In this document: positions 44,173 to 53,168 of the stretch, piece by piece
Position numbering within the stretch: position 1 is the first letter of the stretch
Layout of the letters: every line of letters begins with the position of its first letter
Source of the DNA: Sorangium cellulosum So ce56
GTDB lineage: Bacteria > Myxococcota_A > Polyangia > Polyangiales > Polyangiaceae
DNA length: 64,000 nt
Direction: 5' to 3'
Assembly (NCBI RefSeq): GCF_000067165.1
Contig: NC_010162.1
Span: 8,997,001-9,061,000, forward strand
The notes under the pieces: generated by a model
The model's database searches: none
What the model was told of the DNA's origin: nothing
The model's input: the letters and a program-made list of their open reading frames with translations, nothing else
Program-made: the position numbers and the translations under genes

Positions 44173-44948
44173 CCTCGGCTCGGCGGGGCGGCGCCGCGCG
44201 GCGCGTCGCCGGGCGCGATCATCCCGAGATCGAGCAGCGAGGAGTAGTGCCCGTCCGGCGCGAGGATGACGTGGTCGACGAGCGGCACGCCGATCACCTC
44301 GCCGGCGGCGGCGACCGCGTTGGTCATGGCCACGTCCTCGGGCGACGGCGCCGAGTCGCCGCTCGGGTGGTTGTGCACGAGCACGAGCGCCGAGGCCGCG
44401 TCCGAGAGCGCGGCGCGCAGGATGTCCCTGGCCGTGACGGAGCACCCGTGGAGCCCGCCCTGCGCGACCCTGCGCGCTCCCCTCATCCCGTTGCGGCCGT
44501 CGAGCGAGATCACCCACATCTGCTCGTGATCGAGCGGGCCGAGCTGCGCCGCGCACCACGCCGCGATCGAGGCCGAGGTGCGCACCGGAGGCCGCGGGCG
44601 CACCGAGCGCTCGAAGGCGCGCCGCCCGAGCTCGAGCGACGCGGCGATCCGGAGCGCCTTCGCGAGCCCGAGGCCGGGGTGCTCGGCGAGCGCGTGCGGG
44701 CCGAGCCGCGCGAGCCCCTCCAGCCCGGCGAAGCGCGAGAGGAGCGCGGCGGAGACGAGCGTCACGGGGGTGCCGACCAGCCCCGTGCCGAGCACGATCG
44801 CGAGCAGGTCGGCGTCGCCGAGCGACCAGATCCCCTCCTCGAGCGCGCGCTCTCGCGGGCCGACGAAGGCGGCCAGCGCCGAGGGGTCGTCGGTGCACGT
44901 CTCGGGGAGGTGATCGGACAGCAGGGGGGCGCGCTTCCACGGGGTCAT
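44169..44948 (-). CDS. radC: RadC family JAMM/DUF2466 protein
   Basis: The 259-residue protein has the RadC layout: an N-terminal helix-hairpin-helix-like region (LGDADLLAIVLGTG, GLARLGPHALAEHPGLGLAKALRI) and a C-terminal JAMM domain. Metal-binding HNHPSGDSAPSPED supplies His192, His194 and Asp205. VISLDGRNGMRG and PLVDHVILAPDGHYSSL are also typical. Despite its name RadC is not clearly a repair enzyme; its role is unsettled. A longer upstream frame exists, but family similarity starts at this ATG. It is convergent with, and overlaps, the TPR gene end. Confidence 0.93.
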   Translation of the reverse strand: MTPWKRAPLLSDHLPETCTDDPSALAAFVGPRERALEEGIWSLGDADLLAIVLGTGLVGTPVTLVSAALLSRFAGLEGLARLGPHALAEHPGLGLAKALRIAASLELGRRAFERSVRPRPPVRTSASIAAWCAAQLGPLDHEQMWVISLDGRNGMRGARRVAQGGLHGCSVTARDILRAALSDAASALVLVHNHPSGDSAPSPEDVAMTNAVAAAGEVIGVPLVDHVILAPDGHYSSLLDLGMIAPGDAPRGAAPPSRG

Positions 44949-45106
44949 GCGCGAGCGACAAGCATGCGGCGGGCCCGCCCGCCCGCCCGGGGCGCCGCGG
45001 GGGCGCGCGCGCCGGCGAGGCGGCGGAGCGGCGGCGGAGGGTGGCGGCCGCCAGGCCCTCACGCCGTCGCGCCCTCGCCCGGAGCGGGAACGGAGACGCG
45101 CGCGCG

Positions 45107-45835
45107 TCACTCGACGCGGACGATCGTCTCCGCGGGGAGGCTCTCGGCGAACGCGTCGCGCGCCGCGCGCACCCTGGCCTCGACGAGGCCGTCGAACGTG
45201 AGCTTCGTGCGGTACTCGACGCCGGACCACCTCGGATAAGAGCCGATGTCGACGTCGCGGTGGGCATCGACCACGCGGTCGAGCATGGGCTTGAGCTGCC
45301 CCTCGTCGAGGGTCGTGAACACCGCGAGCGAGACGAACGGCGCCCCGCCGGAGAGCTCCGCCTGGATGAGCGCCTGCTTCGCCCGGAAGATCTGCGGCAC
45401 GCCGGGCAGCATCCACACGTTGCGCATCACCACGCCGGGCCACGCGGCGCTGCCGCCGGTCACGAGCCGCGCGCCCTCCGGGATGCGGGCCATGAGCAGG
45501 TGCCCCTCGGTGAGCCGATCGCCGTAGTAATCGCGCAGGAGGCTCTCGATGTTGGGCGCGCTGACCACCGGCACGCCGAACGCGCGCGCGACGCCCGCGA
45601 TCGTCAGGTCGTCGTGCGTCGGGCCCACGCCGCCGCTCGTGAAGACCCAGTCGTGCGACGCCGCGAGCGCCCGCACCTCGGCGGCGATCACCTCGAGCTC
45701 GTCGAGCACCATGACCGCCCGCTCCAGCCTGACGCCGAGCGCGCGCAGGGTGCCCGCGAGCACGACCAGGTTCTCGTCAGCGATCTTCCCGCTGAGCAGC
45801 TCGTTGCCGATGATCAGCGCCGCTGCGGTCCTCAT
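45107..45835 (-). CDS. CinA/MoaB-like molybdopterin-binding domain protein
   Basis: The 242-residue protein matches the N-terminal (MoaB/MogA-like) domain of CinA: ALIIGNELLSGKIADENL, the TSGGVGPTHDDLTI signature, and GVVMRNVWMLPGVPQIF. It lacks the C-terminal amidohydrolase (PncC) domain of full-length CinA, so it is the single-domain form. Members bind nucleotide- or pterin-like ligands; roles in pyridine-nucleotide clean-up are proposed for CinA. It begins 16 bases after the xseB stop and is thus probably the last gene of the HEAT-xseB-cinA set. Confidence 0.9.
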   Translation of the reverse strand: MRTAAALIIGNELLSGKIADENLVVLAGTLRALGVRLERAVMVLDELEVIAAEVRALAASHDWVFTSGGVGPTHDDLTIAGVARAFGVPVVSAPNIESLLRDYYGDRLTEGHLLMARIPEGARLVTGGSAAWPGVVMRNVWMLPGVPQIFRAKQALIQAELSGGAPFVSLAVFTTLDEGQLKPMLDRVVDAHRDVDIGSYPRWSGVEYRTKLTFDGLVEARVRAARDAFAESLPAETIVRVE

Positions 45836-45851
45836 GTCACCCTTCTTCCGC

Positions 45852-46238
45852 TCAGCTCTCGAACTCGCGCGTCACCGGGCGCCCGTCGGCGTCCATCCCG
45901 AGCAGCTCCTCGACGCGCTTCTCCGCGCGATCGAGGCGCTCCTGCGCCGACCGCGAGAGGCGGATGCCCTCCTCGAAGAGCGAGAGCGCGCGCTCGAGCG
46001 GCAGATCGCCGCCCTCGAGCTCCGCGACGATCTTCGCGAGGCGGCGCGTCGACTCCTCGAACGACATCGCGCCGGCGCCCGCGTCGCCGCTCCGCGGAGC
46101 GCGCTCGGCCTCGGCCTTCGCCGGCGCCCCGGCGGCGCCGGGCTCCGCGCTCGGTTCGACGCGTGATTCGGCGCGTGATTCGGCGCGTGATTCCACGCCC
46201 GCGCCGCCCTCGTCCGTCGCGTTGCTCATCGTCGTCAT
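45852..46238 (-). CDS. xseB: Exodeoxyribonuclease VII small subunit
   Basis: The conserved XseB region is at the C-terminus: MSFEESTRRLAKIVAELEGGDLPLE then SLFEEGIRLSRSAQERLDRAEKRVEELL, given here in two parts. XseB binds the large XseA subunit to form the nuclease that degrades single-stranded DNA. The 128-residue product is longer than the usual 70-85 because of an N-terminal Ala/Glu-rich tail with in-frame ESRA repeats (12-bp unit at 46161-46193). The start at 46238 overlaps the stop of the HEAT-repeat gene (ATGA), so it is translationally coupled. A second Met three codons later is an alternative start. xseA is not in the window. Confidence 0.9.
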   Translation of the reverse strand: MTTMSNATDEGGAGVESRAESRAESRVEPSAEPGAAGAPAKAEAERAPRSGDAGAGAMSFEESTRRLAKIVAELEGGDLPLERALSLFEEGIRLSRSAQERLDRAEKRVEELLGMDADGRPVTREFES

Positions 46239-48460
46239 GAGCCAGCGTCCCCCGGGGGTGCGGCCGGCGCAAGCAGGACGGCGCTCGCGCCGGGCGGCAC
46301 CGCCGGCACGAGGAGCACGCCGTCGGGATCGGCCACGACGGGGACCGCCAGCCCATCCGGCCGGACGAGCCGTGCCGGACGCGAGGAAGCGCTCCCGGAC
46401 GCGCTCGGGTCGTTGGGGACGATGGCCACCCACACGACGCCCGTCGCCAGCGCGGAGCGCGGCATATCGAGGGCCCGCGCGTCGGCGCCGGAGAGGGCGG
46501 CCCGCGCGAGCGCGCGCACCCCTTCGTCAGGATCGAGATCCCGCGCCGCGACGAGGACGCGCCTGCGCTGCACCTCGGTGCGCCGGGACAGGCCGCGGAC
46601 GATCGCGCGGCGCACCGCGGGGTCGTCCTCGAAGCGGTACGCGCGGGCGAGAAGGGAGACGCTGTCGGGCATCGGGTCGCTCCCGAGGCCGAGCGCGACG
46701 TGCGCGCGCACGACGGGATCGCTCCCCTCGAGCAGCCGCTCGATCCTGCCGCGGACCACCTCGTCGTCGCGGGACGCGAGCGCCCGGGCCGCGAGCGGCG
46801 ACAGCGGTCCGCCCGCCTCCGCGAGGGCGGCGAGCCGCGAGGTCGCGATCGCCCCGCCCCCGGGCTCCGCGAGCAGCGCGACGCCGGCGGAGATCGCCGC
46901 CGCGTCGGGCGCCGCGTCGCCGCTCTTCGCTGCATTCGCGGCGCCGGGCGCCGGGTTGCCGCCCGGCGCCGCGAGCGCAGCGAAGAGCGGCGCGAGGGCG
47001 GCGAGGGCGCGCTCGCCCCGAGCGAGTGCGCCGCGCGCCGCCGCGTGGACCGCCGCGCGATCGCAGGAGGACGGGGAGCAGGCGCCGACGACATCGACCG
47101 CGTCGCGGAGGCCGAGCGCCACGGCGCCGAACACCCCGACGGCGCGATCGCTCGACCCGATGGGCGCGGCGAGCGCGGCGAGCAGCCGCTTCTCGAGCGC
47201 CTCGGGCGCGTCGCGCAGCGCGAGCCCGCGGACCACCCCGGCGCGCAGGCCGAGCCTGCGGAGGTCCGCGTCCTTCGCGGCGCGCGGGCCGTCGAAGAGC
47301 TCCGCGACCGCGGCCCGCGCCTCGGCCCCCGGCATCGTCGCCAGCGCGAACGCGGCCGCCGTCGCCAGCTCGGGGCGCTCGCTCAGGACCCGGCGCAGCT
47401 GCCGCGCCGCCTCCGCGCCGCCCGCGCGGCCGATCGCCGCGACCGCGCGGGGCCGCGCGTCGTCGGGGAGCAGCGGGAGGGCGCGCGCGAGCGCCGGCGC
47501 GAGCCGCTCCGCCGGCCCGAGCTCGGCCAGCCTGAGCCCCTCCATCCGCCCGAGCTCGGATCCGAGCAGCGCGGCCACGGCGTCCGCCGCCTCCGGCGCG
47601 CCGAGGTACACGAGGATCTCCGCCGTCGGCTCGAAGAGCCCCGGCTCTGGCTTGCGGAGCCACGCGCGGGCCTTCGCCAGCGCCGCCTCGTCGCCGAGGC
47701 GCGCGAGGGCGCGCGCCGCGGCCACCTGCGCCGACCTGTCGCCGCCCTCGAGCATCGGCCGGAGCGCCGCGATCGCCCGGAGATCGCCGAGATCGCCGAG
47801 GAAGCTCGCGAGCGCCGGCTCGAGCCGCTTGCGGCTGCCGAGCAGGAGCTGGAGCGACGCGGGCGGGTGCGCCTTGATCGCGCGCGCGGCGGCCTCGCCC
47901 GCGGCCCCGCCCTGCACGATCGCGTTCACGAGCACGCCGAGCGCGCGCCGCTCGCCCGTGCGCGCGAGCGCGAGGGCGGCGGTGCCGCGCAGCACCTCGC
48001 CGAGCGGCGAGGCGGCGCCGCGCGCGGGCGCGCTCTCCGAGAGCTCGCGCGCGAGGAGCTGGCGCACGCTGTCGCGCCGCGCGTGCGGCGCGAGCGCCCG
48101 CACCGCCGCGAGGCGCGCCCTGGGATCGCGCGCCCCCGGGGCGCCGTGCTGCTCGAGCGCGGCGAGCAGCGCGCTCACCGCCTCCTCGGTGCCGATCGCC
48201 CCGAGGCGCTCGATGCCGCGGAGCCGCGCCGCCGGGTCGCTCGACGACAGCAGCCGCTCGCCGACGGGCACGCCGAGGCTGCCGCGCAGCGGCGTCGCGC
48301 CGGGCTCGGCCCTCGCGGACGCCTTGCCGCCTTCCTCCGCGGCCCGCGGCGCCCGGGCGGTCCGCGAAGCCGGCTGAGGCGCCGCCGGGCCCGCCATCGC
48401 GGTGGCCGCGAGCGCCGCGGCGAGGCCCAGGGCGCGGGGGTTTCCAGGGAGGAATCGCAT
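46235..48460 (-). CDS. Exported HEAT-repeat protein
   Basis: The 741-residue protein has a signal peptide (LGLAAALAATAMAGPAAPQP). From residue 70 to about 620 it is a run of HEAT-like helical repeats (PAARLRGIERLGAIGTEEAVSALLAAL, RSAQVAAARALARLGDEAALAKAR, DPVVRAHVALGLGSDP), with about 30 residues per unit. The last 70 residues are beta-like (GVVWVAIVPNDPS, LVRPDGLAVPVVADPDGVLLVP). HEAT proteins in the periplasm serve as scaffolds; no partner is evident. It is coupled to xseB by a four-base overlap, an unusual pairing of an exported scaffold with a nuclease subunit that may reflect only transcriptional convenience. Confidence 0.82.
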   Translation of the reverse strand: MRFLPGNPRALGLAAALAATAMAGPAAPQPASRTARAPRAAEEGGKASARAEPGATPLRGSLGVPVGERLLSSSDPAARLRGIERLGAIGTEEAVSALLAALEQHGAPGARDPRARLAAVRALAPHARRDSVRQLLARELSESAPARGAASPLGEVLRGTAALALARTGERRALGVLVNAIVQGGAAGEAAARAIKAHPPASLQLLLGSRKRLEPALASFLGDLGDLRAIAALRPMLEGGDRSAQVAAARALARLGDEAALAKARAWLRKPEPGLFEPTAEILVYLGAPEAADAVAALLGSELGRMEGLRLAELGPAERLAPALARALPLLPDDARPRAVAAIGRAGGAEAARQLRRVLSERPELATAAAFALATMPGAEARAAVAELFDGPRAAKDADLRRLGLRAGVVRGLALRDAPEALEKRLLAALAAPIGSSDRAVGVFGAVALGLRDAVDVVGACSPSSCDRAAVHAAARGALARGERALAALAPLFAALAAPGGNPAPGAANAAKSGDAAPDAAAISAGVALLAEPGGGAIATSRLAALAEAGGPLSPLAARALASRDDEVVRGRIERLLEGSDPVVRAHVALGLGSDPMPDSVSLLARAYRFEDDPAVRRAIVRGLSRRTEVQRRRVLVAARDLDPDEGVRALARAALSGADARALDMPRSALATGVVWVAIVPNDPSASGSASSRPARLVRPDGLAVPVVADPDGVLLVPAVPPGASAVLLAPAAPPGDAGS

Positions 48461-48579
48461 TCGCTGCGCCGCACTATCCCGCGATCGACGGCCCGCTGTC
48501 ACGCCCCAGGCCGAGCCGCGCCAGCGCCGCGTGACAGCCTGGAATTTGATGGAAGCACGCGCTAGGTCGACCTACCGTG

Positions 48580-48616
48580 CAGCCGCGATATGCGGCTGTG
48601 AGAGAGGTGACGCTTG
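48580..48616 (+). promoter_or_regulatory. Leader hairpin and TTG start of the radical SAM gene
   Basis: A perfect 7-bp stem (CAGCCGC at 48580-48586, GCGGCTG at 48592-48598, loop GATAT) ends four bases before the AGAGGTGA ribosome site. The start codon at 48614 is TTG. The hairpin leaves the ribosome site free, so it may protect the transcript 5' end rather than block translation. Confidence 0.45.
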
Positions 48617-50506
48617 ATCGACCTGGTACGGACACTGGAAAAGGCCATCACGGTCTCCGCCGGCAAGGCGTGGCCGGTCTTGCAGCGACTGAGCCGCCTC
48701 GGCGGCGAGCCCAGGCCGTTTCACCCGAAGTGGAGCGATAAGCCGATCCCGAGGGGCGGCGAGCGCACGAAGCCCCCGCTCGGCTGGCCTCGCGAGACGG
48801 ACAGCCTGTGCCCGCGCTGCGTCAAGGAGGCGCGCGCCGAGATCCTGAGTGGCAGGGCGGATTGGACCAAGCTCATCACGGACAAGCCCGGGGAGATCCG
48901 CGCCAGCATCGTCGCGCGCGAAGGCCGCGTGGTCATGGAGAAGACGTGCCCGAAGCACGGCTTCTTCTCGGACACGATCTCGATCGACCCGGCGTTCCTG
49001 GCCCGGATCGAGCGCCTGTTCGGCGGCCGCGACGTCGAGATGACGAAGGACAGGATCCACGACCACGGATCGAGCACCATCCGTTACGGTCGCGGCGCGG
49101 TGCTCACGGTCGACCTGACGAACCGCTGCAACATGATGTGCGACCCGTGCTTCATGGATGCCAATCAGGTCGGCTACGTGCATGAGCTCTCCTGGGAGGA
49201 GATCACGAGGATCCTGGACGACGCGGCGGCGGTGCGCCCGCGCCGCCAGATGTCGATCCAGTTCTCCGGCGGCGAGCCGACGCTGAGCCCGCACTTCCTC
49301 GACGCGATCCGGTACGCGCGCGAGAAGGGCTACTTCGCGGTGCAGTGCGCGACGAACGGGATCCGCTTCGCGGACGAGCCGGGCTTCGCCAGGAAGGCCA
49401 AGGAAGCGGGCCTCCGGATGGCGTACCTGCAGTTCGACGGGGTCACGAACGCCGCGAACGGCCACCGGAAGATCGGGAACCTCTACGACGTGAAGCTGCG
49501 GGCGATCGAGGAGCTCTCGGCCGCCGGGATCGACGTCATCCTGGTCGTGACGATCGTCAACGGGGTCAACAACGATCAGGTGGGGCCGATCATCGACTTT
49601 GCGGTCCAGAACGCCGACAAGATCACCGTCGTCAGCTTCCAGCCGGTCAGCTTCACCGGCCGCGACGAGGACATCTCCGACGAGCTGCGCGAGAAGCAGC
49701 GCTATACGCTGAGCCACCTCGCGCACGACATCGCCCGGCAGACCGGCGTGACCGACCCGCTGCGCGACTGGTTCCCCCTGTCGGCGCTCAGCCCCTTCGG
49801 CAACGTGACCGACCTCCTCGACGGCCCCGACAAGGACTGGGGGCAGATCAACTGCGGCTGCCACCCGAACTGCGGGATCGGGACCGTGCTGTTCGTCCAC
49901 AAGAAGACGAAGCAGATGGTCCCGCTGCTCGACTTCATCGATGTCGAAGGGCTGCTCTCCGACCTGCGCGCGATCTTCGACGCGGGGCGCGGCCGCGCCC
50001 TCACGAAGGCGCAGGTCGTCACCGCGCTGCTGCGCCATTACCAGCCGGACAAGGCGCCGCCCGGCTTCCACCTCGCGACGCTCGTGAAGCAGTTCATGAG
50101 CCAGACGGGCGCCGCGCACGCCGGCGAGGGCGACGCCCGCGAGTACGAGTGGCGGGTCCTTTTCGTCGCGGGCATGTGGTTCCAGGACCTGTTCAATTAC
50201 GACTTCCGCCGCACCGAGATGTGCATCATTCCGTACGGAACGCAGCTCGGCGAGATCAGCTTCTGTGCGTACAACACCGGGGCTGGATGGCGGAATATCC
50301 TAGAAAAAATGAAGGCCAATGCCACGGTGGCCGAGTGGTACAAGAAGCACGGTAGGCACCCTGTCTATGCGAAGAATCAGGATCTTCCTTTACCCGCCTA
50401 CGACAACCCCCTAACGATCATCGAGCACGACCTTGCGTTGCGCGAGCGCGAGCAGGGCGGCGCGCGCTCACGGCGGGTGGCCAGGCGGCTGCCGATCGTG
50501 AGCTGA
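48614..50506 (+). CDS. Radical SAM protein of the tetraether synthase (Tes/MJ0619-like) family
   Basis: The 630-residue protein starts at a TTG with AGAGGTGA upstream. Near the N-terminus is a zinc-ribbon-like pair C66PRC69 and C112PKH115. The radical SAM core follows with C172NMMC176DPC179 binding the [4Fe-4S] cluster, and FSGGEPTLS for SAM. Further Cys lie in INCGCHPNCGIG and in the C-terminal MWFQDLFNYDFRR plus EMCIIPYGTQLGEISFCAYN. This order of features is that of archaeal Tes (MJ0619-type) enzymes, which join lipid chains by C-C bond formation at unactivated carbons. A bacterial member could modify membrane lipids or hopanoids; that role is inference. Neighbours do not suggest a pathway. 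Confidence 0.85.
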   Translation: MIDLVRTLEKAITVSAGKAWPVLQRLSRLGGEPRPFHPKWSDKPIPRGGERTKPPLGWPRETDSLCPRCVKEARAEILSGRADWTKLITDKPGEIRASIVAREGRVVMEKTCPKHGFFSDTISIDPAFLARIERLFGGRDVEMTKDRIHDHGSSTIRYGRGAVLTVDLTNRCNMMCDPCFMDANQVGYVHELSWEEITRILDDAAAVRPRRQMSIQFSGGEPTLSPHFLDAIRYAREKGYFAVQCATNGIRFADEPGFARKAKEAGLRMAYLQFDGVTNAANGHRKIGNLYDVKLRAIEELSAAGIDVILVVTIVNGVNNDQVGPIIDFAVQNADKITVVSFQPVSFTGRDEDISDELREKQRYTLSHLAHDIARQTGVTDPLRDWFPLSALSPFGNVTDLLDGPDKDWGQINCGCHPNCGIGTVLFVHKKTKQMVPLLDFIDVEGLLSDLRAIFDAGRGRALTKAQVVTALLRHYQPDKAPPGFHLATLVKQFMSQTGAAHAGEGDAREYEWRVLFVAGMWFQDLFNYDFRRTEMCIIPYGTQLGEISFCAYNTGAGWRNILEKMKANATVAEWYKKHGRHPVYAKNQDLPLPAYDNPLTIIEHDLALREREQGGARSRRVARRLPIVS

Positions 50507-50712
50507 TCGCGCTCCCACGCGGCGCGGCCCCGCATCGCCGAGAGACAGGTCACGTGAGCCGCTGGGCTCGGCGCCCCTGGGCTCGGCGATCAGTCGCAGG
50601 GCACCTCACATCGACACAGAATCCGGTTCTCCTCGCGGCCGTGTGGGAGGAGGCTCGCGTGAGCGGCGCGGGAGTCGTGGAGAACGCACCACGCATGGTG
50701 TAGTCTGGTCAC

Positions 50713-52470
50713 GTGACCTTGCACGCGGGCCGCTATGAGAGCTTGCGCGCCATCGCGTCAGGCGGCATGGCGACGGTGTATCTCGGGCGGGCCCTGGGCG
50801 CCGGCGGGTTCGAGCGCCTCGTCGCCCTGAAGATGATGCACCCGCACATCGCGGCGGAGCCCGAGTTCGTCGCGATGTTCCTCGACGAGGCGCGCCTCGC
50901 GGCGCGGGTCCGCCACCCCAATGTCGTCGCGACGTTCGATCTCGTCGAGGACCCGCTGTTCCTCGTCATGGAGTACATCGAGGGGCCGTCGCTGCACAGC
51001 TTGCTCCGCACGTGCGCGCGGGCGAAGCGGCCCGTCCCGCTCGGGATCGTGCTCCGCATCTTCCTCGACGTGCTCGCGGGTCTCCACGCCGCGCACGAGC
51101 TCACGGGGAGCGAGGGCGAGCCGCTCAACCTCGTGCACCGCGACGTCTCGCCGCAGAACGTGCTCGTCGGCGTCGACGGCATCGCGCGCATCACCGACTT
51201 CGGCGTGGCCCGCGCCGAGACGAGGCTCATGTCGACGCGGGGCAACGCGCTCAAGGGCAAGCTCGCCTACATGGCGCCCGAGCAGATCCGGGCCGCGAAC
51301 GTCGACCGTCGCAGCGACGTGTACTCGGCCGGCGTGGTGCTCTGGGAGATGCTCACGGAGGAGCGCCTGTTCAAGGCCGACAATGACGGCGCGCTGCTCG
51401 CGCAGATCCTCCAGGGCGCGCCCACGGGTCCGCGCGGGGTGGTCCCGTCGGTGCCGGCCGCGCTCGACCAGATCTGCCTGCGCGCGCTGCGCACCGACCC
51501 CGACGAGCGCTTCCCGACCGCCGCGGCGTTCGCCGAGGCGCTGGAAGACGCAGCCACGCAGACGCCGGGCCTCGCCGTGTCGTCGCCCCGGGCGGTGGAG
51601 GCGCTCATCAAGGAGGTCGGCTTGCGCGGGCCGCCGGAGAGCCTCACCGCGCCGGTCAGCGCGCGGGGCGCTCCCGCCTCGGCGCCCAGGTCGGGGCGAT
51701 CGCCGCTGAGCCAGCGCTCTCCGTTGAGCGATCCTCTGAGCCCGCGCTCTCCGTTGAGCGATCGTCTGCCCCTGAGCCAGCGCGCTCCCCTGACCCAGCG
51801 GAGCGTCGAGGCGGCGCAGGACAACTCGGGCGCCGAGGGCAGCGCGCCGGGGCTGGGCGCCGTCGTCTCCGAGGCCGTCTCCCGCGGCCGGCACCACATC
51901 GTGCGCCGCCGCGTGCTCGCCAGCGCCTGCGCGGTCGCGCTCGCGGTCGGGGCGGGTGCCTTTCTCGCCGTCGGCCAGCAAGAGCCAGCCGCTCCCTTCA
52001 CGGCGGAGAGCGCCTCTGTCTCCCGGGTCTCGTCCTTCTTCCCCGCGGCAGCGGCGGCCAGCGGGCCGGTCCAGGCGGCCGCGCCCGGGCATCCCGGCGA
52101 ACCGGCCGGGTCCCCGGTCCCTGGGGGCTCCGCTCAGGGCGTGATTCCCGGCGGAGCCCCCCAGAGCCCCGCCCCTGACCGGTCCACCCACGGCTCCGCG
52201 CCCGGTGGGCCCGCGCAGGTCCCTGCCCCCACCGCCAACCGCGCGACGAGCCCCGCCCCGCGGCCGAGCTCCCGAGCGACCTCGCCCGCGGCCGTCAAGC
52301 CGAGGACGAGCCGGCCCGACACGCGCACGACCAGCGGATCCACGGCTCCGACGGCGAAGCCGGCCACCCGCTCCTCGACCGTTCGGAGCGCGGCGCCGAA
52401 GACCGCGCCAAAGGCGCCAGAGCCGAAGCGGAGCGCTCCGCGGACGACCTTCAAGCCATCCGGCCTGTGA
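50713..52470 (+). CDS. Transmembrane Ser/Thr protein kinase (PknB-like)
   Basis: The 585-residue protein starts at a GTG. The kinase domain (residues 7-275) is complete: Gly loop ASGGMATVYLG, Lys40 in VALKMM, HRDVSPQN (His142-Asp144), DFG at 162-164, and LAYMAPEQ. The HRDVSPQN form is typical of myxobacterial kinases. A Ser/Pro-rich linker with repeated SPLS units covers about 315-360. One membrane helix (VLASACAVALAVGAGAFLAV) lies near residue 400. The C-terminal 170 residues are Pro/Ala/Gly-rich and presumably extracytoplasmic. No sensor domain is recognised. The partner phosphatase may be the PP2C protein in this window. Confidence 0.94.
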   Translation: MTLHAGRYESLRAIASGGMATVYLGRALGAGGFERLVALKMMHPHIAAEPEFVAMFLDEARLAARVRHPNVVATFDLVEDPLFLVMEYIEGPSLHSLLRTCARAKRPVPLGIVLRIFLDVLAGLHAAHELTGSEGEPLNLVHRDVSPQNVLVGVDGIARITDFGVARAETRLMSTRGNALKGKLAYMAPEQIRAANVDRRSDVYSAGVVLWEMLTEERLFKADNDGALLAQILQGAPTGPRGVVPSVPAALDQICLRALRTDPDERFPTAAAFAEALEDAATQTPGLAVSSPRAVEALIKEVGLRGPPESLTAPVSARGAPASAPRSGRSPLSQRSPLSDPLSPRSPLSDRLPLSQRAPLTQRSVEAAQDNSGAEGSAPGLGAVVSEAVSRGRHHIVRRRVLASACAVALAVGAGAFLAVGQQEPAAPFTAESASVSRVSSFFPAAAAASGPVQAAAPGHPGEPAGSPVPGGSAQGVIPGGAPQSPAPDRSTHGSAPGGPAQVPAPTANRATSPAPRPSSRATSPAAVKPRTSRPDTRTTSGSTAPTAKPATRSSTVRSAAPKTAPKAPEPKRSAPRTTFKPSGL

Positions 52471-52775
52471 CGCACACAGGGCTGTGACGCACGACGTCAC
52501 CGCCGAGATAGCCCAAGACGGTACGTGCGCATGGATCCAGCGCGCCCCCCGGGCCGAGCCATGATCCTTTTCGCCGCCTCGTCCAACACTCCGACCATGG
52601 AGACACGTCCAACACCTCGACGACCGCGAGCACCCGCGACCTCGGCGCCGACAACGCGACGTCGCGTCGCGCTATCGCACATTGAACGCGCGGCGTCGCC
52701 TACATGCTCACGGAAGACAGCAGAACGTCAGTGGTCGCCTCACGAGCGCGATATGGGAGGTAGGCTATTCTTGTC
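52471..52775. other. Intergenic region, no gene seen
   Basis: Open frames in this 305-base gap are Arg/Pro-rich and look like noise. A GGGAGG near 52755 may serve the gene starting at 52776. No repeat or hairpin stands out. Confidence 0.4.
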
Positions 52776-53168
52776 GTGGGGCGGTATGTGCTCGCCCAAG
52801 TGAAAGACGCGCCGCGCGTCGGACGTTACCCCGGGGGGAACCAGCTCATGCGCTCGCTTTTTGAGCAGGTCGTCGAGTGCTGTGGCCTCGCACCCGCGTT
52901 CGCCAGAAAGATCATCCAGGAGGCCTGCGAGCGGAGCGATGTGTCACCGCCCGAAGCGATGACGCCAGCCGATCTCATCCGCACGCTCCCTCACATCCGC
53001 CAGGCCCTCGGCGTCTTCCTCGATCCCGGGGAGGTGGCGCTGAAGACGGCCGCGATGCGAGCCCTCGTCAAGGGCTCCTGGCCGTCGATGGCCGCGGTCG
53101 TCCCCCCTGGTTCGAACCAGGAGACCCGGCCCCCTCAGGACGAGCCGAAGGCCAAATCGAGCTCGTAG
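52776..53168 (+). CDS. Small unassigned helical protein
   Basis: The 130-residue protein begins at a GTG with GGGAGG about 15 bases upstream; a Met or Val a few codons later is possible. The central part, LFEQVVECCGLAPAFARKIIQEACERSDVSPPEAM and TPADLIRTLPHIRQALGVFLDP, described here as two helical blocks, looks like a compact helical domain. It has no signal peptide or known motif. The last 30 residues are polar and low-complexity. The 3' end overlaps the convergent acetyltransferase gene by 34 bases. Similar short proteins may occur in related genomes, but I cannot name a family. Confidence 0.62.
   Translation: MGRYVLAQVKDAPRVGRYPGGNQLMRSLFEQVVECCGLAPAFARKIIQEACERSDVSPPEAMTPADLIRTLPHIRQALGVFLDPGEVALKTAAMRALVKGSWPSMAAVVPPGSNQETRPPQDEPKAKSSS

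Noticed and set aside
52525..52803. Short plus-strand frame after the first kinase gene
   Set aside because: It is Pro/Arg-rich without any motif or ribosome site and overlaps the start of a better candidate gene.
53106..53121. CCTGGTTCGAACCAGG, resembling a tRNA T-arm
   Set aside because: It is a perfect 16-bp palindrome inside the small helical protein gene. The stem/loop sizes do not fit a T-arm and no acceptor, D or anticodon arms surround it.
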